39,990 nt of DNA from positions 1 through 39,990 of the forward strand of contig JALHOS010000016.1 of assembly GCA_022842905.1 (NCBI GenBank). Reading direction: 5' to 3'. Made by a program: the position numbers and the translations under genes. Every line of letters starts with the position of its first letter. Position 1 is the first letter of the stretch. The notes below the pieces were generated by a model. The model searched no databases and was not told the DNA's origin. It was given only the letters and a program-made list of their open reading frames with translations. This document shows, piece after piece, positions 33,488 to 39,990 of the stretch. The stretch is from Myxococcaceae bacterium. GTDB taxonomy: Bacteria > Myxococcota > Myxococcia > Myxococcales > Myxococcaceae.

Positions 33488-34045
33488 CTACGAGGCCACC
33501 TTGAGCACCACGTCCATGTTCCCCGGCGCGGCTTCGTCGTCGAGCAGCACGAAGCCCTCCGCGTCGCGCACCACGTGGCCAATGCCCGGGTGCTCGTTCT
33601 CGAGCCGCTTGAGCAGGTCGTACTGCCGCCGCACCATGGCCAACAGCCGTCGGTTTTCCCGCTCGAGATCGAGCTGTTCGAAAGCGAGGAACAGCGTCAC
33701 CTTCAGATCCGTGTCGTCCCAGGGCTTGGTGAGGAACCGGTAGATGTTGCCCTGGTTGATCGCGTCGATCGCCGTCTGCATGTCGGCGTGCCCGGTGAGC
33801 ATCAGCCGCATCACGTCGGGGTAGCGGTCGCGGACGAGCTTGAGGAACTCGAGCCCGGTCATGTTCGGCATGAGGTGATCGCTGATCACCATGTCGACCG
33901 GCTGCTTCTTGAGGACCTCGAGGCCCTGCGCCGGCTCGTTGCCGAAGAACAGCTCGTACCCTTCCTTGCGCAGGCTGCGGCGCAGGGCATGGCACACGTT
34001 CTCTTCGTCATCGACGATCAGGATGCGTCGCGGTTGCTGGGCCAT
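33488..34045 (-). CDS. Response regulator with receiver domain and short C-terminal region
   Basis: The product has 185 residues. The receiver domain is canonical: RRILIVDDEENVCHALRRSL (acidic pocket), VDMVISDHLMPNMTGLEFLK with phospho-acceptor Asp56, VMRLMLTGHADMQTAIDAIN with the conserved Thr, and YRFLTKPWDDTDLKVTLF with the conserved Lys. The K-P-W-D pattern is typical of RpfG-like regulators. After about residue 120 there is only a short coiled-coil helix and a small domain ending NMDVVLKVAS, so no DNA-binding or HD-GYP output is present. It probably acts by protein contact or as a phosphate relay for the adjacent kinase. ATG 34045 overlaps the end of the upstream matrixin-fusion gene by 38 bases. 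Confidence 0.9.
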   Translation of the reverse strand: MAQQPRRILIVDDEENVCHALRRSLRKEGYELFFGNEPAQGLEVLKKQPVDMVISDHLMPNMTGLEFLKLVRDRYPDVMRLMLTGHADMQTAIDAINQGNIYRFLTKPWDDTDLKVTLFLAFEQLDLERENRRLLAMVRRQYDLLKRLENEHPGIGHVVRDAEGFVLLDDEAAPGNMDVVLKVAS

Positions 34046-35264
34046 GGGCGTTCTCCATTTCAATTGCACTGCCAGGGACGGGGGTCGGCGAAGTCAGCGG
34101 TTGGACAGCGGGGGCACGGGTCCCCGAGGCGCCCCTGGGGTCGACCGGACCCGCCGGCGCGGCGCGGGTGTCAGACGTCTGACGCGGCAGGCGCTGCAGC
34201 TTGAGGGCGTCGCCCCGGCGAACCAACACGAGCCGGTCGTGGAGGGCGGGAACCGGGTGGTCGACGACCTCTTGGATCAGATCGCCCACACGCCCGCCCG
34301 GCACGACGATCGTCGCCGGTGGGCAGGTCGCACACCCGTCGAGCTCGAGGCTGAGGGTCGTGGTGATGAGCCCACCTCGCAGCGAGGACTGCGCTTTCTT
34401 CACCGTGACGCGGACCGCGTCCGGCGCGTCCTGTGCCTGCGAAGCCCCCGCAGAGCCGATCACCAGCAGCGCCGACACGTGCGCCCGCGACGAGCGTCGA
34501 CGGACCGGCACCAACTTCGGCTGCGGGCGGCGGCGCAGCGCCGCGCTGACGACGATCAACAGCGCGAGGAGCCCCAGGTTGGACGAGCTACTGCACCCTT
34601 GGGCGACGACCAGGGCGTCCGTCTCCAACCCCTGACTGGCCTGCTCAGGAGACGAATAGAGCGCGGCGAGCCCCGCCCTGTCGTCGTCGGCGAGCTGCCG
34701 CTTGCGCAGCTCCCCGGCCGGCACCCGCGGGTACATGACCACGGCCTCGTCGACGTCGTTGTGCATGAGCCCCAGGGCGTGCCCCAGCTCGTGGGTGACC
34801 GCCGTCTGCACGTCGTGCAGGGCCTGGGGCCGGGCCAGGTCGAGCACGCCGAACGTGTGCTGCTCGGCGTTGATCAGCACGTCGGCGTCGACGATCTGGT
34901 CCTTCTTCGCGTCGTACGTCACCAGCGTCGTCGCCAGCGCCCCGTCCGTGTACGGCCAGTCGAACAGCACGATGATGTCGTTCTGGTTGCGCGAGGGATC
35001 CTCGAGGTCCACGCCGACCCGGCGCGCCCGCCCGTCCCGCAGCGACACCGGCACGGTGGGGTCCATGACCTGGGCGAACGTGTCGACCGCTGCGTGAATG
35101 GCGTCCCTCGCCCCGGGAACGTTCCAGCGGGCGACGCTCGCTTCATCGAGCACGAAGTGAACCGGGCCGCGCCAACGAATCACGTCACCCGCCGCGTCCT
35201 TGCGCAGCGAGAACGCCTGCGCAGTCGAAGCGGTCAACAGGAGGATCGCGCACCAGCGGGCCAT
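34008..35264 (-). CDS. Matrixin-like metalloprotease with internal MYXO-CTERM-like anchor, fused to a second secreted protein
   Basis: The frame has 418 codons. MARWCAILLLTASTAQAFSL is a signal peptide. AVTHELGHALGLMHNDVD gives the matrixin zinc motif H-E-x-x-H-x-x-G-x-x-H (His158, Glu159, His162, His168). Residues 221-246, with AQGCSSSSNLGLLALLIVVS then AALRRR, look like a MYXO-CTERM sorting signal: Cys/Ser, hydrophobic helix, Arg cluster. That signal should end the protein, yet the frame continues through PQPKLVPVRRRSSRAHVSAL, which resembles a second signal peptide ending GASQAQDAP, and then a small domain (VRVTVKKAQSSLRGGLIT, ATIVVPGGRVGDLIQEV). The last 60 residues are Pro-rich. A second start (GTG at 34511) could separate two proteins. 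The 3' end overlaps the response-regulator gene by 38 bases. Confidence 0.75.
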   Translation of the reverse strand: MARWCAILLLTASTAQAFSLRKDAAGDVIRWRGPVHFVLDEASVARWNVPGARDAIHAAVDTFAQVMDPTVPVSLRDGRARRVGVDLEDPSRNQNDIIVLFDWPYTDGALATTLVTYDAKKDQIVDADVLINAEQHTFGVLDLARPQALHDVQTAVTHELGHALGLMHNDVDEAVVMYPRVPAGELRKRQLADDDRAGLAALYSSPEQASQGLETDALVVAQGCSSSSNLGLLALLIVVSAALRRRPQPKLVPVRRRSSRAHVSALLVIGSAGASQAQDAPDAVRVTVKKAQSSLRGGLITTTLSLELDGCATCPPATIVVPGGRVGDLIQEVVDHPVPALHDRLVLVRRGDALKLQRLPRQTSDTRAAPAGPVDPRGASGTRAPAVQPLTSPTPVPGSAIEMENAHGPATATHPDRR

Positions 35265-35310
35265 GCGGACTGCCTGAGCACCGCACATGCCGTCGCCAAG
35301 TCGCCGCGCT

Positions 35311-35922
35311 TCATGCCGGCTTTGGCGGGTCCGGCGTGACGGCTGGGTCCACCGCGACTGGCTGAGGCGCCAGGCCCAGCGCCGCACGCAGCACGGTCCG
35401 CAGACGGTGGCACGTCTCCAGGCCATCGGGCCCCACGTCGGCGACCAGCACTTCGCGGAGCACAGAAGGGCCGACCTCGAAGTCGACCAGCAGGCAGGCC
35501 AGGCCGTTGGCCTGCGGGCTCACCTCCACCGCGCGGACGTCAGCGAAGGGGATCCACAGCGAGCTGGGGCGGCCGGCGATCGGCGAGTGGAAGTCCAGGC
35601 GCAGGCGGTGCGTGGCGAAGTTGGCGACGAAGCGGCGCTGAGCGCGGGACAGCCGCTCGGTCCGAATCGCCGCGAAGACCCCAGTCCCGGCCAGCGCCAT
35701 GACCAGCACCAGCAGCCACTCGGGTGCGCCCACAACGTTGGCGGCGACCGCGCCGACGAGCAGCGCCATGGCCACGCCCCAGATCCACGTGCCGGCCGTG
35801 GTCCGCGCCGGCTTGGCCGTCTCGCCGACCAGCATGAACTGGTCGAAGCGCAGGCTCACGTCGCCCAGGACACGGGGCCAGCGACGCTGCTCGAGCGCGG
35901 CGGTGAAGGCGCTCACGCCCAC
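35311..35922 (-). CDS. Membrane protein with two helices, unknown function
   Basis: The product is about 203 residues. After a soluble N-terminus it has TWIWGVAMALLVGAVAANVV and WLLVLVMALAGTGVFAAI, two adjacent transmembrane helices, followed by a cytoplasmic domain that includes LRLDFHSPIAGRPSSLWIPF and ADVRAVEVSPQANGLACLLV. This strand-rich region resembles the PH-like domains that follow paired helices in many bacterial membrane proteins. The C-terminus is Pro/Ala/Val-rich. The start is a GTG at 35922 or 35916. It lies 18 bases after the upstream lipoprotein gene and 46 bases before the matrixin gene, all on one strand. Confidence 0.65.
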   Translation of the reverse strand: MGVSAFTAALEQRRWPRVLGDVSLRFDQFMLVGETAKPARTTAGTWIWGVAMALLVGAVAANVVGAPEWLLVLVMALAGTGVFAAIRTERLSRAQRRFVANFATHRLRLDFHSPIAGRPSSLWIPFADVRAVEVSPQANGLACLLVDFEVGPSVLREVLVADVGPDGLETCHRLRTVLRAALGLAPQPVAVDPAVTPDPPKPA

Positions 35923-35940
35923 CGCCTCACGGCCCGCGGC

Positions 35941-37602
35941 TCAGTTCCGGTGCTGGGTGTTGAGCACGAAGTTGTCGACGTACAGCGACGACTGCTCCGC
36001 CGGCCCCAGGTACGCATTGACGATCGCGTACACCGAAGTCGCCCCGGCCGGAATCGGCTGCCGACGCACCTGCACGTCGCCGTAGCCGCGCACCGCGCGA
36101 TCCGACTCGATCACCGGCCCCGTCGGCGTGTTGAACACCAGCCGCACGCGGACGAACGACGCCGGGTCGGTGAACGTGGCCGCGGAGAACACCTTCGCGT
36201 TGATCACGTCCCCCGCGACGAACTTCCCGCTCAGGCTGAACTGCTTGGTCATGCCCGTGTCCACGCCCGTCGTCCCGCCGGCCCAGGACGCGTTCCAAAG
36301 CGTCGCCCAGTTCTCGGGCTTGAGCGTGAACCAGTCGCCGCCGAACTCGGTCCACCCGGCCGGCTGGTTGTTGCCGTAGGTGTTGTTCTGCGTGGTGGCG
36401 AAGTCGTCGGTGGCGACGGCGGTCGTCGAGTACGTGGTGGCCAGCTCGTAGTCGACGGTGATGCGGTCGTAGAACGCCGCGCCCTGCTCGGTGGCCGCCA
36501 GCAGCATCATCGGCGCGACGGCAATGCGCCGGGTGCTCGCCGGGATCGCCACGTCGTACAGCGCGAAGTCCCGGGTGCTCGAGCCGCGCAGCGGGTGGTT
36601 GGCGCTGACCGACAGGAGCGCGCCCGCTCGGTCGAAGAAGTAGACCACCAGCGTCGTGTCGGTGTTCGCGTCGGTGAACTGGGTCGTCACGTTGGCCTTC
36701 ACCTGCAGGAGCGAGCCAGTCGCCGGGCAGACCGACACGAACTTCCAGAAGCCCGTCGTGGTGGGGATCGGCGCCGCAGCCTCCGCCCCACCCCAGTTCG
36801 GGTTCCACACCCGCGCCGTCTGACCGTCGGTGTACCAGTCGCCGTTGAAGTCACCGTCCCAACCGGCGCTCATGGGCCAGGTGCTGTCGTTCGCCGGCGC
36901 GTTGAACTCGTCGGTGATGAAGTTGGTCGGCGTGTTCAGCGAGCCGCTGGGGCAGTCGGTGCTGCTGCGCACGGTGATGGTGCTGTTCGGCGGGTTGAGG
37001 CCCGTGGTGCCGTTGCCCAGCGTCGTCAGGCCGTTCGGGTTGTTGTTGGTGGCCAGATCGTAGCCCTTGAGGGGCAGCACCACGTTGCCAGGCACTCCGC
37101 TGACGAGCGGCACGTCGACCGCGGCCACGAAGTCGTCCATGGACCCGCTCACCCGCGCGATGAAGGTGATCTTGGCGGTCGTCGGGACCGTGATCGTCAA
37201 CGAGGTGCTGCGGTTGTTCCCCAGCGCGGGCACCAGGAAGGCGTTGGTCCCGACCGCCAGCCCCAGCCCCGCCGCGAGCGTCGCCGCGTTCCCCACACCG
37301 ACCTGACCTTCACGCACGTAGCGGTACAGCGGCGTGCTCGGCACCGTGCCGACGGTGAAGATCGGCGCCAGCGTGATGAGCCCCTGCGTCCAGGCGAAGC
37401 CCGAGCGGTTGGTCAGCGTCACCGTCACCGTGTCTGGCGGCAGCTCGAGCGCCTGCTGCTTGGCCCGCGCCACGATCGGGTCCTTCCCTTCACCCGCCGC
37501 GAAGACACAGTCCGCGGTGCACTGCGTGCTGGGCGTTCCACACGCCGCCAGCGCCACCGCCGCCAACCCCACGCCCCCCCACCGATTGATCGCACGAATC
37601 AT
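35941..37602 (-). CDS. Lipoprotein with carbohydrate-binding-like beta domains
   Basis: The product has 553 residues. MIRAINRWGGVGLAAVALAAC is a signal with a lipobox, followed by GTPSTQCTADCVFAAGEGKD with three cysteines. The rest is Thr/Val/Asn-rich beta sequence. Two related modules stand out: LNTPTNFITDEFNAPANDST with GWDGDFNGDWYTDGQTARVW, and later TDDFATTQNNTYGNNQPAGW with TEFGGDWFTLKPENWATLWN. Each has the D-D/E-F start and W/Y/G-rich strands of beta-sandwich carbohydrate-binding modules. The last strand, AEQSSLYVDNFVLNTQHRN, ends with the V-D-N-F/V motif common in such modules. Function is inferred from fold pattern only. It heads the five-gene minus-strand block and is divergent from the PilZ activator. 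Confidence 0.75.
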   Translation of the reverse strand: MIRAINRWGGVGLAAVALAACGTPSTQCTADCVFAAGEGKDPIVARAKQQALELPPDTVTVTLTNRSGFAWTQGLITLAPIFTVGTVPSTPLYRYVREGQVGVGNAATLAAGLGLAVGTNAFLVPALGNNRSTSLTITVPTTAKITFIARVSGSMDDFVAAVDVPLVSGVPGNVVLPLKGYDLATNNNPNGLTTLGNGTTGLNPPNSTITVRSSTDCPSGSLNTPTNFITDEFNAPANDSTWPMSAGWDGDFNGDWYTDGQTARVWNPNWGGAEAAAPIPTTTGFWKFVSVCPATGSLLQVKANVTTQFTDANTDTTLVVYFFDRAGALLSVSANHPLRGSSTRDFALYDVAIPASTRRIAVAPMMLLAATEQGAAFYDRITVDYELATTYSTTAVATDDFATTQNNTYGNNQPAGWTEFGGDWFTLKPENWATLWNASWAGGTTGVDTGMTKQFSLSGKFVAGDVINAKVFSAATFTDPASFVRVRLVFNTPTGPVIESDRAVRGYGDVQVRRQPIPAGATSVYAIVNAYLGPAEQSSLYVDNFVLNTQHRN

Positions 37603-37736
37603 GTGTGCGGCTGGCCAAGAGCAAGCCGCGTTCCTGGCGCGCCGGCTGGGTGACGCTCACAACCTGCCGCGCTTCGGACACTTTCTTTGCGCGAGGCCTT
37701 GCGCGGCCCCGCTCCGTGCGTGCGACACTGCACGCC

Positions 37737-39488
37737 GTGAAATCCGACACGCAATTGCTTCGGCCCAGAAGGGTGCCCCTCCGTGAGCCGATCCGCCTGT
37801 GGGTGGATGGCGACGAGGTCGCGGGAGTGGCGGTCAACCTGTCGGACGGAGGGCTCGCGGCGCGGCTCGACACGAGCGTGGTGATTCGGCCCGACGCGGT
37901 CGTGCGCCTGCGCGTTCGCCTGCCGCACCAACCGGAGCCGATCGACGTGACGGCGCGCCTGGCGTGGTCGGTCGCGCTCAAGGACGCCGCGGGCGCGGAG
38001 GTGGGCCTGCGGTTCGAGGCGGATCAGGCCCACGCCCACGCGGCGCTGGAGTCGTACCTATCGACGTTTCGCTACCGCGTGCTGGTGGTGGGCGTGCGCG
38101 AGCCGGACGCAGCGACGGTGGCGCAAGCGCTGGGCGAAGCGTGGCAACCCGAAGCGCTCGAGACCACGGGCCAAGTCGCCGCCGCGCTGCTCGACGGCGC
38201 GGTGGGCTTGGTGGTGGTCGACGACGAGGTGGGCGTGGACGAGGTCGCGGCGCTGGTGCGAGCGACGGCCGGGCCGCCCGCGGTGCCACTCGTGGTGCTG
38301 ACGCAGCCCGGGCTCTCGCAAACCGACGGCCTGCTGCGCGCCGAGCCGCGGCTGATCTGCGTGCCGAAGGGCCAGCCCGCGCACCGGCTGGCCGGCCTGC
38401 TGTTCCGCTGCGCGGAGTCCTTCGCGCTGACCGTGGACAACGAGCGCATGGCGGTGGAAGTGGCGGCGGCGGCGGCGACGTCGCTGCGCGAACGCGAGCG
38501 GGTGCTGCGCAGCGTGGCGCCGACGGCGCGGCTGGGCGGGTTCATCGGCGCGTCGAAGCCCATGCAGGCCGTCTACGAGGCGATCGAGCGGCTCGCCCGC
38601 GTCGACACCGCCGTGTTCGTGCTCGGCGAGACCGGCACGGGCAAGGGGCTGGTGGCCCGGGCGATCCACGCGGCGAGCCAGCGCTCCCGCAAGCCCTTCG
38701 TCGTGCAGAACTGCGCGGCCCTCGCCGAGTCGCTGCTGGACAGCGAGCTGTTCGGCCACAGCAAAGGCGCCTTCACGGGCGCGGTGGCGGATCGCGCAGG
38801 CTTGTTCGAGACGGCGAACGGCGGCACCGTCTTCCTCGACGAGATCGGGGAGATGTCGGCGGCCATGCAGGCCAAGCTGCTCAACGTGCTGCAGGACGGC
38901 GAGGTGCGCCGCGTGGGCGCCGCGTTTCCGACGCGCGTGGACGTGCGCGTGGTGTGCGCCAGCCACCGGAACCTGGCCGAGCTGGTGCGCAGCGGCGCCT
39001 TCCGTGAAGACCTGTACTACCGCCTGGTCAACTTCGTGCTGCGCCTGCCGCCGCTCGAAGCGCGGCCCGAGGACATTCGCGCCCTGGCCGAGCACTTCCT
39101 GGCGCAGTTCACCGCGCGCAATCGGCTCCCGGCGCTGCGGCTGGGCGCGTCGTCCGTCGCGGTGCTCGAGCACGCACGCTGGCCGGGGAACGTGCGCCAG
39201 CTCCAGCACTGCGTCGAACGCATGGCGCTCGCGCACACCGGAACTGGCGTGCTGACCGCGGACGACGCCGAGGCCGCGCTCGCGCTGGTGCCCGCAGTGT
39301 CCCCGCAGCGGCCGAGCGCGCCGAGCGGTCCGTTGGCCGAAGCGGTCGATGCGCAGGAGCGGGCGATGATCGACGCGGCGCTCCAGGCTGCCGGTGGGGT
39401 GATCGCCGACGCGGCGCGCGCCTTGGGCGTGGAACGTTCGACGCTGTCGCGGCGAGTCAAGCGGCTGGGGCTGCGTCCGCGGAGCTGA
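37737..39488 (+). CDS. PilZ domain and sigma-54-dependent activator (AAA+ and Fis-type HTH)
   Basis: The product has 583 residues. The N-terminal PilZ domain has both c-di-GMP motifs: RRVPLREPIRL (Arg12-x3-Arg16) and VNLSDGGLAARL (Asn34-x-Ser36-x-x-Gly39). Residues about 112-265 look like a receiver-type fold (GLVVVDDEVGVDEVAALVR, PAVPLVVLTQPG), though phosphorylation is not assured. The AAA+ domain has Walker A VFVLGETGTGKGLVARAIHA (GETGTGKG at 297-304), the sigma-54 contact loop FGHSKGAFTGAVADRAG (GAFTGA at 344-349), the Walker B-like GGTVFLDEIGEMSAAMQAKL and the arginine-finger region FREDLYYRLVNFVLRLPPLE. A Fis-type HTH ends it: DAARALGVERSTLSRRVKRL. It should activate sigma-54 promoters in response to c-di-GMP. 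GTG 37737 was chosen because PilZ starts right after it. Confidence 0.92.
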   Translation: MKSDTQLLRPRRVPLREPIRLWVDGDEVAGVAVNLSDGGLAARLDTSVVIRPDAVVRLRVRLPHQPEPIDVTARLAWSVALKDAAGAEVGLRFEADQAHAHAALESYLSTFRYRVLVVGVREPDAATVAQALGEAWQPEALETTGQVAAALLDGAVGLVVVDDEVGVDEVAALVRATAGPPAVPLVVLTQPGLSQTDGLLRAEPRLICVPKGQPAHRLAGLLFRCAESFALTVDNERMAVEVAAAAATSLRERERVLRSVAPTARLGGFIGASKPMQAVYEAIERLARVDTAVFVLGETGTGKGLVARAIHAASQRSRKPFVVQNCAALAESLLDSELFGHSKGAFTGAVADRAGLFETANGGTVFLDEIGEMSAAMQAKLLNVLQDGEVRRVGAAFPTRVDVRVVCASHRNLAELVRSGAFREDLYYRLVNFVLRLPPLEARPEDIRALAEHFLAQFTARNRLPALRLGASSVAVLEHARWPGNVRQLQHCVERMALAHTGTGVLTADDAEAALALVPAVSPQRPSAPSGPLAEAVDAQERAMIDAALQAAGGVIADAARALGVERSTLSRRVKRLGLRPRS

Positions 39489-39557
39489 CGAACGCCGTTC
39501 GGCGCCTGGGGCGATCTTTCTTCGCGCACCAGCCGTTCGGGGCCACAATGCCGGGTC

Positions 39558-39990
39558 GTGGCAGACGAACGGGTCCGCAAGGCCGTGAGCCTCTTGGTGA
39601 AGCTGTCGTACCCAGGGCTCGACGAGTTCGTGGAGAAGTACGCCACCAACGTCAGCACCGGCGGCATGTTCGTGCGCATGCGCGAGCCGAAGGCCGTGGG
39701 CACGCTGCTGAACTTCAAGGTCGAGCTGGCCAACGGACAGCGCGTGCTGCAAGGCACCGCGTCCGTCCAGTGGGCGCGCGGGCAGAACGACCCCGCGGGC
39801 CCGGCGGGCATGGGCATTCAGTTCATCAAGCTCGACGACACGAGCCGCGCCCTGGTCGATCGCATGGTCAAGGGCACCGCGCCGGTCACCGCGGTCACGC
39901 CCCCGCTGCCTCGCAGCGCGGTCGCCGCCGCCGGGCCACTCGAGCTGACGCTGGACGCGGAGCTGGCCGCCCCGGAGCCGCCGCCGCTGG
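39558..39990 (+). CDS. PilZ-like protein of the Myxococcus TIGR02266 type, cut by the window end
   Basis: The first 144 residues are present; the gene continues past the window. GTG at 39558 gives VADERVRKAVSLLVKLSYPG, then LDEFVEKYATNVSTGGMFVR, then AVGTLLNFKVELANGQRVLQ, ASVQWARGQNDPAGPAGMGI and QFIKLDDTSRALVDRMV. This is the PilZ-related domain found many times per myxobacterial genome (TIGR02266), with N-V-S-x-G-G-M-F for the D/N-x-S-x-x-G motif. The arginine motif is weak (KLSY), so c-di-GMP binding is uncertain. A Pro/Ala-rich linker follows. It lies 69 bases after the PilZ activator gene on the same strand. Confidence 0.8.
   Translation, partial: MADERVRKAVSLLVKLSYPGLDEFVEKYATNVSTGGMFVRMREPKAVGTLLNFKVELANGQRVLQGTASVQWARGQNDPAGPAGMGIQFIKLDDTSRALVDRMVKGTAPVTAVTPPLPRSAVAAAGPLELTLDAELAAPEPPPL

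Noticed and set aside
31203-33743. Long plus-strand open frame (846 codons)
   Set aside because: It is antisense to the histidine kinase; the kinase motifs on the other strand are unambiguous.
35287-37653. Long plus-strand open frame (788 codons)
   Set aside because: It is antisense to three better-supported minus-strand genes, with Arg/His/Val-rich shadow composition.
37676-37690. Possible sigma-54 promoter (GG ... GC) ahead of the PilZ activator
   Set aside because: The spacing between GG and GC is 11 bases instead of 10, so it does not fit the -24/-12 consensus.

Overview
The window is a very G+C-rich, densely coded bacterial chromosome segment. It most resembles a Myxococcota (myxobacterial) genome. 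The evidence is the many secreted lipoproteins with Asp/Gly/Ala-rich stretches, a MYXO-CTERM-like anchor on a matrixin-type protease, a Myxococcus-type (TIGR02266-like) PilZ protein, a PilZ/sigma-54 activator, and an oxygen-sensor-style histidine kinase next to a single-receiver regulator. I see no phage, plasmid, insertion sequence, CRISPR array, tRNA or rRNA. The first 12 bases match the 3' end of the Illumina TruSeq adapter, and the coding strand switches abruptly near base 225, so the extreme left end is probably a contig-end artefact.

Layout. 1-1000: adapter plus a fragment of a membrane glycosyltransferase-like gene, a truncated coiled-coil gene, and a TusA-like protein. 1009-6771: a triple-DsbA membrane-anchored thiol protein, a GNAT acetyltransferase convergent to it across a strong bidirectional hairpin, an MFS transporter, a secreted unknown, and a protein with a FliK/SctP-like tail. 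6799-11224: a lipid kinase coupled to a PEGA lipoprotein, a divergent metallo-beta-lactamase-fold hydrolase, and a Cys/Gly-rich lipoprotein. 11225-15713: an operon aspS - TIGR01777 epimerase - methyltransferase, followed by two decayed copies of the methyltransferase's own C-terminal tail. 15789-24736: a zinc-protease-like lipoprotein overlapping a barrel-like protein, then two giant paralogous lipoproteins of identical architecture. 24755-31324: recJ, a small Cys-rich lipoprotein, rplS with a membrane SMC/YhaN-like pseudo-ATPase, rplY, pth and a small STAS-like protein. 31356-39990: a five-gene minus-strand block (carbohydrate-binding-like lipoprotein, two-TM protein, matrixin fused to a second secreted protein, response regulator, histidine kinase). 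It is divergent from a PilZ-AAA+-Fis activator, which is followed by a PilZ protein cut by the window end.

How the genes fit together. Housekeeping translation and repair genes (aspS, rplS, rplY, pth, recJ) are interspersed with cell-envelope genes. The strongest candidates for new biology are the triple-DsbA protein, the SMC-like membrane protein that has lost its Walker A motif but sits 13 bases behind rplS, the twin Ig/nidogen-like/lamin-tail lipoproteins, and the c-di-GMP-type activator facing a secreted-protein/two-component operon. The decayed tail array behind the methyltransferase records local gene duplication and loss. All functional assignments rest on motifs read by eye; no database search was possible.
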